The notes beneath the pieces were generated by a model. It was given only the letters and a program-made list of their open reading frames with translations, was not told where the DNA came from and searched no databases. From Nitriliruptoraceae bacterium (GTDB lineage: Bacteria > Actinomycetota > Nitriliruptoria > Nitriliruptorales > Nitriliruptoraceae): 9,304 bases of DNA. The number at the start of each line of letters is the position of its first letter. Position 1 is the stretch's first letter. Shown here piece by piece: positions 1-5,544 of this stretch. The stretch lies in the NCBI GenBank assembly GCA_007131525.1, contig SLQK01000298.1, positions 1 to 9,304 on the forward strand, read 5' to 3'. A program made the translations under genes and the position numbers.

Positions 1-232
1 GGTCGAACACCTCCGACACCAGCTCCTGGGCACGGCGCTGGGCAGCCGACATCGGGCGCTCGACCGGGACCGTCGGGCGGTGGACCGGCGTCACCTCGGG
101 CTCCACGGACGCCGGCGTCCCGGTGGCCCCGCCCGGCGCCTCGCTCCGTGCGGTCCCGTCCCGGGCGTCCTCGCCTGGCCCGAAGACCTCGACGACGATG
201 CGACGGGCGGCCTCACGCGCATCCGTCGGCAC
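1..232 (-). CDS. Unrecognised protein with duplicated amphipathic motif, N-terminal part only
   Basis: The frame is open from a GTG at 232-230 to the left edge, so only the first 77 residues are visible. The start is chosen because GGAGG (245-241) lies 8 bases upstream of the GTG. Residues 3-15 read TDAREAARRIVVE and continue VFG. A Pro/Gly/Ala-rich, apparently disordered linker of about 45 residues follows. A related stretch, SAAQRRAQELVSEVFD, comes just before the edge. The two copies share the hydrophobic spacing and the ending V-x-E-V-F. Short amphipathic helices on flexible linkers of this kind are known as docking or encapsulation peptides, for example on bacterial-microcompartment cargo, but nothing else here supports that role and the main domain is off-window. 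The function is unknown. It is divergent from the SRAP gene, with 152 bp between the starts. Confidence 0.6.
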   Translation of the reverse strand, partial: MPTDAREAARRIVVEVFGPGEDARDGTARSEAPGGATGTPASVEPEVTPVHRPTVPVERPMSAAQRRAQELVSEVFD

Positions 233-372
233 GGCTGTTCCCTCCCGATCCGGGTCCCGACGGGGGCGGGACCACGACGTGGTCGGCGCCGCGACCACTC
301 GGACGTGCCAACGGTACGGGGTGCTCGCCGCCGAGCCACGGAGCCGGCACCGGCCAGGTGGTGGTGACCCAG

Positions 373-384
373 TACCGTGACGGT
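373..384 (+). promoter_or_regulatory. Probable leaderless -10 box overlapping a palindrome, SRAP gene
   Basis: TACCGT (373-378) fits the actinobacterial TANNNT -10 pattern and lies exactly 6 bases before the ATG at 385. Transcription would then begin at the start codon. No good Shine-Dalgarno sequence precedes the ATG at normal spacing, which agrees with a leaderless message. ACCGT-G-ACGGT (374-384) is a perfect inverted repeat that covers the -10 and touches the ATG, so it could be an operator. No convincing -35 is seen. Confidence 0.4.
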
Positions 385-1074
385 ATGTGCGGACGCTTCC
401 TCTCGCTGACCAGCCTGGACGACCTGGTCGACCATCTCAGGGTCGACGAGGTCGCCACCGATCCACTGCCGCCGCGCTACAACGTGGCCCCGTCGACGGA
501 GATCTACGCCACGATCGACCGGGACGGCAGCCGGCGGCTCGGCCGCCTGCGGTGGGGGTTCCTGCCCTCCTGGGCGAAGAGCCAGCGCGGTGGCAGGCAA
601 CCGATCAACGCCCGTCTCGAGACCGTGGCGACCTCACGGATGTTCGCGAAGAGCTTCGCCCACCGCCGCTGCCTCATCCCGGCCGACGGCTTCTACGAGT
701 GGCAGGAGGACCCCGAGGGGGGCCCGAAGCAGCCCTACCACCTCGCCGATCCCGATGGCTCGCCACTGGTGTTCGCGGGCATCTGGACCTCCTGGCGCGA
801 TCCCGAGGACGAGGCCGCCGATCCCGTGTTCTCCACCGCGATCGTGACCACCGAAGCGCGGGGCGCGATCGCCGACCTCCACCACCGCATGCCCGTGCTG
901 CTCCCGACGACGCTGTGGGACGACTGGGCCGGCGCGACCGCCGAGGACGCCCCCCACCTGCTCGAGGCCGTGGCGGCCCTGGGTGCCCCGAGGCTGCGGG
1001 CCACCCCGATCGGCACACGGGTCAACAACGTCCGCAACGACGGCCCCGACCTGCTGGAGCCCGTCACGGACTGA
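385..1074 (+). CDS. SRAP-domain abasic-site crosslinking protein (YedK/HMCES family)
   Basis: A complete single-domain SRAP (SOS response-associated peptidase) protein of 229 residues, the usual bacterial length. Family members form a thiazolidine bond between Cys2 and an abasic site in single-stranded DNA, which protects the lesion during replication. The protein begins MCGRF, so after Met removal the catalytic Cys2 is the N-terminus. This fixes the start at 385, because any upstream start would bury the Cys. Other family residues are present: NVAP with Asn33, PINAR with Asn75, GFYEW with Glu105, and HHRMP with the active-site His at about 166. Asn75 and Glu105 fall at the same numbers as in E. 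coli YedK. No actinobacterial SOS box (TCGAAC-N4-GTTCGA) is seen upstream. The gene stands alone and converges with the histidine phosphatase gene, 66 bp away. Confidence 0.95.
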   Translation: MCGRFLSLTSLDDLVDHLRVDEVATDPLPPRYNVAPSTEIYATIDRDGSRRLGRLRWGFLPSWAKSQRGGRQPINARLETVATSRMFAKSFAHRRCLIPADGFYEWQEDPEGGPKQPYHLADPDGSPLVFAGIWTSWRDPEDEAADPVFSTAIVTTEARGAIADLHHRMPVLLPTTLWDDWAGATAEDAPHLLEAVAALGAPRLRATPIGTRVNNVRNDGPDLLEPVTD

Positions 1075-1140
1075 GACGGCGGCACGGCAGGGGCCGCGGC
1101 GCCGGACGGGGTGGCGACGCCGGACCGCACCGGTGGCGGC

Positions 1141-1740
1141 CTACGCGGGCGGCGCGAGCTCCTCGACCCTGCGGAGGTCGTGCGGGTCGACACCGCCGTC
1201 CTCCGGCACCAGCAACCAGCTCGCGCCCTTGGGCAGACGCTTGGCCGTCAGGTCCACCGGCACCGGTGCGGACAACCTCCCCTGCCCCGCCAGCGCAGCA
1301 ACCAGGGCGGGCAGGATCTCACCATGGGCACACACCACCAGCGCTGCGCCGCCCGGCAGCCGCTCGGCGGCGGCGTCCAGCGCTGCCCCGGCACGGGCAC
1401 CGAGGTAGGCGGCGTCGGGCCAGCCGTCCCGGGATGCCAGCGGCACGGGTACCTCGGCGAGCCGCTCGTCGGTCAGCACGTCGAGCCCCAGCTCCTCGGC
1501 CATCGGCTCGAGGGTCGCACGACACCGCACCAACGGGCTGGCGAGGAGCCCGACGCGCGAGGGGTCACCTGCCAGGGGTCGCAGGCCACGTGCCGTGAGG
1601 GCGCCGTCGAGGTGGGCGAGCAGGGCGTGGGCCTGCCGACGTCCCCGCTCATCGAGCGGCCGGGCGCGGTCATCAGGCACCGTGCCGCGCGTCCCGGCCC
1701 AGGCGTGCCTGACGAGCAGGAGGGTCCCCGGCAGGTTCAC
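1141..1740 (-). CDS. Histidine phosphatase (SixA/phosphoglycerate-mutase-like), last gene of heme operon
   Basis: A 199-residue histidine phosphatase superfamily protein, probably cytosolic, as no signal peptide or membrane segment is seen. The catalytic motif LLLVRHAWAG sits near the N-terminus with nucleophile His12 next to Arg11. The supporting residues are Arg72 in SPLVRCRAT, an acid near Glu96, and the second catalytic His139 in CAHGE. D-x-x-R-x-L-(D/N)-x-x-G at residues 24-33 and the late KGASW are typical of the SixA branch and of the phosphatase domain of mycobacterial MutT1. The substrate cannot be read from the sequence. The start is GTG (1740-1738), whose bases overlap the hemY stop as GTGA, with a GAGGGGG-type ribosome-binding site about 8 bases upstream. 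This indicates translational coupling to hemY. A role in heme synthesis is inferred only from the operon. Confidence 0.88.
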   Translation of the reverse strand: MNLPGTLLLVRHAWAGTRGTVPDDRARPLDERGRRQAHALLAHLDGALTARGLRPLAGDPSRVGLLASPLVRCRATLEPMAEELGLDVLTDERLAEVPVPLASRDGWPDAAYLGARAGAALDAAAERLPGGAALVVCAHGEILPALVAALAGQGRLSAPVPVDLTAKRLPKGASWLLVPEDGGVDPHDLRRVEELAPPA

Positions 1741-3131
1741 GGTGCGGCCCCCTCGGCCACTCCTCGGGCGAGCTGCCAGCGGACGTCGTTGGCGAGCCGG
1801 GCGGCGTCACCGGCGCGCGCCGACAACCCGACCCCGTCGCAGCTGGCACCACCGAGGTGGATCCCTGCAGGACCCTGCTCCAGCAGGTGCCGGATCCGGT
1901 CCAGCTTGGCGTGGTGGCCGACCCCGTACTGCGGCAGCGCGTGCGGCCATCGCACGACGAGCCGCTCCCGGGCGGGGCCGAGCAGGCCCAGCGCGGCGCG
2001 CACCTCCTCGTCGACCCGGTCGGCGAGGTCGTCATCGGGCAGCGCGAGGGCCCGGTCGTCATCGACGCGACCGACCGACGCCCGGAGCACGAGCCGGGGG
2101 CGATCGGCCAGGTGGGGCCACTTGGTCGTGCTGATCGTGATGGCCTTGACCAACCGGTGCTCGCTGCGAGGGACCAGCACGCCGCTGGCCGCAGGCACCG
2201 CGGCGGCGTCACGACGGTCGTAGGCCAGGGCCACCACGCCGACCGAGGCGGTGCGGATGCCGGCGAGCTCCCGGGCCGCCTTCGGCCAGCCCGTCGCCAG
2301 CATCGCGGCGGCGGCGGCCGCCGGCACGGCGAGGACGACCGCGTCCACCAGCTCGGCGCGGTCGTCGAGGTGGAGGGCGAGGCCGTCGGCGGCGGCGGAG
2401 ATCGCCCGGACCGGGCTGCCGGTCCGGACGCGGGGGCCGAGCTCGGCAGCGAGCCGGTCGACCACCCGGCCCAGCCCACCGCGCACCGTCAGGAACACGG
2501 GCCCGTCATCGTCGGCGGTCCGGGTGCGGTGGGCGGCCAGACCACGCAGCAGGGAGCGGTGCTGCTCGGCCGCGGCCCACACCGGGGGCAGGGTCGCCTG
2601 GGCGGAGAGCTGCCGGGCGTCGCCCGCGTAGACGCCGCCGAGCAGGGGTTCGACGAGCCGCTCCACGACCCTGGCACCGAACCGCTCCCCCACCAGGTCC
2701 GCCACGCTGCGGTCACCCGGTACGAAGCGACGGGGGCGCAGCGGCTCCGAGGCGATGAAGGCCAGGTCAGCCGGACCCAGCACGCCGCTGGCCGCGACCG
2801 AGCGCAGGTCGGTGGGGACACCGAACACGGTGCCGCTCGGCAGCGGCCGCAGCTGGCCTGCGAGCCAGAGCCGGACCGCACCCGTCGCCGGGTGCACGAC
2901 GTCGGCCCCGAGACCGAGCTGCTCCAGCAGCTCCGGTCCGGCCCGCTGCCGGGCCAGCATCGCGTCGGCGCCGACGTCCAGGGGCCCCCCGTCGAAGGGC
3001 ACCGTGGCGATCTGGCCGCCGAGCCGATCGGACGCCTCGTGCACGACCACCTCGGCGTCCGCACGCAGGTGCCAGGCCGTGGCCAGGCCGGTCAGCCCGC
3101 CACCGATCACCGCGACCCGGGGCACGCTCAC
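1737..3131 (-). CDS. hemY: Coproporphyrinogen/protoporphyrinogen oxidase (HemY/CgoX type)
   Basis: A 464-residue FAD-dependent porphyrinogen oxidase of normal family length. The N-terminal Rossmann motif is VAVIGGGLTGLATAW with Gly10-12 and Gly15, and the second strand ends at Glu32, which binds the FAD ribose. Family landmarks follow: EPLLGGVYAGD (about 161-171), LTVRGGLGRVV (about 214-224), WPHALPQYGVGH (about 395-406) and the C-terminal FAD-binding stretch LGGASCDGVGL (about 426-436). In Actinobacteria and Firmicutes this type normally oxidises coproporphyrinogen III to coproporphyrin III (CgoX); the sequence alone does not separate that from protoporphyrinogen oxidase. The GTG at 3131-3129 overlaps the preceding stop as GTGA, with AGGAGG about 11 bases upstream. 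The frame remains open to 3305, but that extension is Arg/Gly-rich out-of-frame shadow of the previous gene and was excluded. Confidence 0.93.
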   Translation of the reverse strand: MSVPRVAVIGGGLTGLATAWHLRADAEVVVHEASDRLGGQIATVPFDGGPLDVGADAMLARQRAGPELLEQLGLGADVVHPATGAVRLWLAGQLRPLPSGTVFGVPTDLRSVAASGVLGPADLAFIASEPLRPRRFVPGDRSVADLVGERFGARVVERLVEPLLGGVYAGDARQLSAQATLPPVWAAAEQHRSLLRGLAAHRTRTADDDGPVFLTVRGGLGRVVDRLAAELGPRVRTGSPVRAISAAADGLALHLDDRAELVDAVVLAVPAAAAAAMLATGWPKAARELAGIRTASVGVVALAYDRRDAAAVPAASGVLVPRSEHRLVKAITISTTKWPHLADRPRLVLRASVGRVDDDRALALPDDDLADRVDEEVRAALGLLGPARERLVVRWPHALPQYGVGHHAKLDRIRHLLEQGPAGIHLGGASCDGVGLSARAGDAARLANDVRWQLARGVAEGAAP

Positions 3132-3814
3132 CGGTCGGGACCCTCCTCGTCCCCGAGTTCGTGACCGGCGACGGTGGCGATGACCTCGGTGAGCAGGTCG
3201 AGCAGGCTCGCCCGCCCGAGGTCCACGGTGGTGAGCCGGCAGCCCAGCTCCTCGGCCAGCGCCAGCAGCTCCGGGTCGCCCCCGGTCCCGGGTGCGACCG
3301 GGCACTCGATCACGTCCCGGTGGCCGTGGACCTCCACCACCGAGCGCAGCGCGTCCGCCGCGGTCGGGGTCCGGGTGCTGCCACGCCAGGCGATCGACCG
3401 GGAGGCCAGCGCCACCCGGTCGGCGACCGCCTCGGCCACCTCCCGCAGGAACACCACGTCCCCCGGGTCGGCGTCGGCTCCCGGGTCCGGCGCGGTCAGC
3501 ATCACGTGCGCACCGGTGCGGGCGCCGGGGGCGATCGCCGCCGCCAGGGCATCGGCCAGCGACGGGAGCGCGTGCCAGGACACGACCCCGGTGTAGGCCG
3601 GCAGGCTGGCCGAGCCCTCAGCGTGGAGCTCGACCGCGTGGGGCCAGGGCACCACCGACAGCCCGACGACCAGGGCAGCGTCGAGCCCCAGCCGCTCGGC
3701 GACATCGAGGTGGTCCTCGGCGTGCGTCGCGGTGACCCGGACCCCCGTGCGCTCCGACAGCGCACGGTCCAGCCCTCTCCCACCCAGCAGGGCGATCGCC
3801 AGCTCAGCGGTCAT
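3128..3814 (-). CDS. Shortened, degenerate ferrochelatase-like protein at the hemH/cpfC position
   Basis: A 228-residue protein that aligns by eye with ferrochelatase along most of its length. In the first half, VRVTATHAEDHLDVAERLGLD and the VVPWPHA stretch, then VVSWHALPSLADALAA, match the GL-K-H-x-P-FI-EDA, P-x-YP and SW-x-x-x-P-x-F regions. In the second half, FLREVAEAVADRV, AWRGSTRTP (Trp143) and ECPVAP (about 170-175) match the Q-x-x-x-x-A, WQS-x-x-x-TP and V-x-PVGF regions. Important parts are missing. The family is about 310-350 residues; here the N-terminal 50-60 residues with the AYGTP strand and porphyrin-contact loop are gone. The catalytic SAHSLP motif reads LTAPDPG, with Pro109 in place of His. 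The catalytic Glu may survive as Glu182, shifted by one residue. The ATG at 3814 has AGGAG 7 bases upstream. It overlaps hemE by 11 bp and hemY by 4 bp. Iron chelation seems unlikely; a porphyrin-binding or scaffold role is inference. Confidence 0.72.
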   Translation of the reverse strand: MTAELAIALLGGRGLDRALSERTGVRVTATHAEDHLDVAERLGLDAALVVGLSVVPWPHAVELHAEGSASLPAYTGVVSWHALPSLADALAAAIAPGARTGAHVMLTAPDPGADADPGDVVFLREVAEAVADRVALASRSIAWRGSTRTPTAADALRSVVEVHGHRDVIECPVAPGTGGDPELLALAEELGCRLTTVDLGRASLLDLLTEVIATVAGHELGDEEGPDR

Positions 3815-4880
3815 CGGCGGGCTCCTGGACCACGCCCTCGGCGTGGACCAGGTCGACGAGCTCAGCGAGGATGCCAGGGTCGGTGTCGGGCAGGACCCCG
3901 TGGCCGAGGTTGAACACGTGGTCGGGGCGGCCGCCCGCCCGGGCCAGCACGTCGCGGGCCCGCTCGGCCACCTGGTGGAACGGGCCAAGGCAGACGGCCG
4001 GTTCGAGGTTGCCCTGGAGACCGACGTGCTCGGGGACCCGCTGGCGGGCGAGGTCCAGCGGGGTCCGCCAGTCCACGCCGACGACGTCGGCGCCGGCGGC
4101 GGCCATCGCGCCGAGCAGCTCACCGGTGTCGACCCCGAAGTGGATCCGGGGGACGCCCATCCCCTCCAGCTCCTCGAGCACCCGGCGGCTGTGGGGCAGC
4201 ACGAAGCGCTCGTAGTCCTGTGGCGCCAACGCACCAGCCCAGGAGTCGAACAGCTGGACGGCGCTGGCCCCCCGGGCGATCTGGCCCTGCAGGCTGCTCA
4301 GGGTGATCGACGCGAGCCGGTCCAGGAGCCGGTGCCAGGTCAGCTCGTCGGTGAACATCAGCGCCTTGGTGCGGGTGTAGGACCGGGAGGGCCCGCCCTC
4401 GATCAGGTAGCTGGCCAGCGTGAACGGGGCCCCGGCGAACCCGATCAGCGGCACGTCGAGCTCCGCGACCAGCAGCGACACCGTGTCCAGGACGTGGCGG
4501 AGGTCCTCCTCCGCGTCGAGGCGGCGGAGCCGACCGATGTCCTCGCTGGTGCGCAGCGGCCGGTCGATCACCGGGCCGATGCCGGGCTCGATGGTCACCT
4601 CGAGTCCGATCGCCTGGACCGGGGTGACGATGTCGGAGAACAGCACGGCGGCGTCCACGCCGTAGCGCCGCACCGGTTGCAGCGTCACCTCGGCAGCGAG
4701 CTCCGGGGTGTGCACGACCTCCTCGAAGCTGTGCCTGGCGCGGATCTCCCGGTACTCCGCCAGGGCCCGTCCGGCCTGCCGCATGAACCACACGGGCACG
4801 GTGTCGTGAGGTTCGCCACGACACGCTGCCAGGAACGGGGAACCGGTGTGACGAGCAGCGATGGCTGCCAGATCGGGCAC
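3804..4880 (-). CDS. hemE: Uroporphyrinogen III decarboxylase
   Basis: A complete cytosolic UroD of 358 residues, the normal length. It removes four acetate carboxyls from uroporphyrinogen III to give coproporphyrinogen III, the branch point to heme. The UroD signature PVWFMRQAGRALAEYR lies at residues 29-44 and contains the substrate-binding arginines Arg34 and Arg38. FSDIVTP carries the central catalytic Asp83. GFAGAPFTLASYLIEGG, the PSRSYT tyrosine, LFDSWAGAL and the C-terminal FNLGHGVLP histidine are all present. The start is GTG at 4880-4878, with GAAGG 7 bases upstream; the open frame continues far upstream, but that part overlaps the GNAT-like gene antisense to nothing and lacks UroD similarity. 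hemE leads the tight heme operon and overlaps the chelatase-like gene by 11 bp. A possible promoter lies just upstream. Confidence 0.97.
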   Translation of the reverse strand: MPDLAAIAARHTGSPFLAACRGEPHDTVPVWFMRQAGRALAEYREIRARHSFEEVVHTPELAAEVTLQPVRRYGVDAAVLFSDIVTPVQAIGLEVTIEPGIGPVIDRPLRTSEDIGRLRRLDAEEDLRHVLDTVSLLVAELDVPLIGFAGAPFTLASYLIEGGPSRSYTRTKALMFTDELTWHRLLDRLASITLSSLQGQIARGASAVQLFDSWAGALAPQDYERFVLPHSRRVLEELEGMGVPRIHFGVDTGELLGAMAAAGADVVGVDWRTPLDLARQRVPEHVGLQGNLEPAVCLGPFHQVAERARDVLARAGGRPDHVFNLGHGVLPDTDPGILAELVDLVHAEGVVQEPADDR

Positions 4881-4921
4881 GCGCGCACCTTCGGACCGGG
4901 GACTCAGCCGGAGCTGCCGGG

Positions 4922-4942
4922 ACCGTACCGGGGTCGACCCCG
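4922..4942 (-). promoter_or_regulatory. Possible hemE promoter with adjacent 14-bp palindrome
   Basis: In the 76-bp gap between the GNAT-like stop and the hemE start, the minus strand holds TACGGT (4927-4922), which fits TANNNT and would leave a leader of about 35-40 bases with the hemE ribosome-binding site. Immediately upstream, where the spacer and -35 would be, CGGGGTCGACCCCG (4929-4942) is a perfect palindrome. It could be an operator for the heme genes or a weak terminator stem for the GNAT-like gene. Both readings rest on position only. Confidence 0.3.
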
Positions 4943-4956
4943 ACGTGGCCGTCGCC

Positions 4957-5424
4957 TCAGATCCGCACCGTGGTCGGGGGCGGCAACGGCTTGACGCACC
5001 GCACCTGCTCCTCGGTGCTGGTCCCGTAGCCGCGGGTGGCGAGTCCACCTTCGGTGTCGTCCTCCGGCTGCCGGTCCGCCATGATCTCCATCGCGGTGCA
5101 CCGATGCCGACGGGCGACTCGCTCGGCCTCGCCGAGCAGGGCCCGCTCGATCCACCGCAGATCCGGTCCGTCGGGGACGCCCAGGAAGCTGATGCGGGCG
5201 ACGGGACCATCGTGGGTGAGCCGGGGCACGACGGTGAGCGTGAGGACACCGACGGCCTCGCCGCCGCTGACAGCGACCAGCAGGTGGTCGGCGCCGGACC
5301 GGCTGAACCAGCGCAGCCGGGCCGCGGTCTCGTCATCGGGCAGGGTGTGGCCCAGCGCGCCGAGCAGCCGCCCGATGGCGGCGGCGTCGGCGGGCTCGGC
5401 CTTGCGTACCTGAAGCTGGTCCAT
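4957..5424 (-). CDS. GNAT-like N-acetyltransferase with weak acetyl-CoA motif
   Basis: A 155-residue protein with the general GNAT layout. VRKAEPADAAAIGRLL (about 6-21) is the first strand and helix, HLLVAVSGGEAVGVLTLTVVP (about 47-67) gives the central strands, and a following strand and helix (ISFLGVP to ERALLGEAERVARR, about 78-107) stand where acetyl-CoA binds. The usual motif-A loop R/Q-x-x-G-x-G/A is not evident: the segment reads DGPDLRWIERALL, so catalysis is uncertain. The later TRGYGTSTEEQV (about 131-142) resembles the usual Y-x-x-x-GF end of the fold. The ATG at 5424 is preferred over the GTG two codons earlier, because a TAGGGT box lies 6 bases before it; that box also supplies an AGGG. 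The substrate is unknown. It is divergent from the glycosyltransferase gene and 76 bp upstream of hemE. Confidence 0.7.
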   Translation of the reverse strand: MDQLQVRKAEPADAAAIGRLLGALGHTLPDDETAARLRWFSRSGADHLLVAVSGGEAVGVLTLTVVPRLTHDGPVARISFLGVPDGPDLRWIERALLGEAERVARRHRCTAMEIMADRQPEDDTEGGLATRGYGTSTEEQVRCVKPLPPPTTVRI

Positions 5425-5430
5425 AGCCAC

Positions 5431-5436
5431 ACCCTA
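5431..5436 (-). promoter_or_regulatory. Candidate -10 box for the GNAT-like gene
   Basis: On the minus strand TAGGGT (5436-5431) fits TANNNT and ends exactly 6 bases before the ATG at 5424, the same geometry as at the SRAP gene. This would give a leaderless transcript. The same bases could instead act as an AGGG ribosome-binding site, so the assignment is uncertain. The rest of the 120-bp divergent gap (5425-5544) shows no clear -35 or operator for either gene. Confidence 0.3.
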
Positions 5437-5544
5437 CGGTCGCGTTCCGGAGCCGTGGGCAGCACGGCCCGGCCGGATGGCCCCCGGTCCCGCGGACGCA
5501 CCCACGACGCTCAAGCTGTCCTGTGGGACGCCGATGGGTGAGCT

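Noticed and set aside
80..380. Plus-strand frames of 85-95 codons upstream of SRAP
   Set aside because: Arg/Pro/Gly-rich, no ribosome-binding site, and they overlap a better-supported minus-strand gene and the SRAP promoter.
1075..1140. Terminator between SRAP and the phosphatase gene
   Set aside because: The gap is GC-rich with repeated GCCGGAC words, but no convincing stem-loop with a T-run is visible.
387..1598. Plus-strand open frame of 403 codons across the SRAP gene and into the phosphatase gene
   Set aside because: Out-of-frame Arg/Pro-rich shadow; both covered genes have catalytic motifs in their own frames.
1857..3164. Long plus-strand open frame of 435 codons
   Set aside because: It lies antisense to hemY. 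Its composition is dominated by Gly, Arg, His, Gln and Pro with no domain, and hemY has clear motifs, overlaps and a ribosome-binding site.
3132..3305. N-terminal extension of HemY
   Set aside because: The extra 58 residues are Arg/Gly-rich and lie wholly inside the chelatase-like gene. The GTG at 3131 precedes the FAD motif directly and has its own ribosome-binding site.
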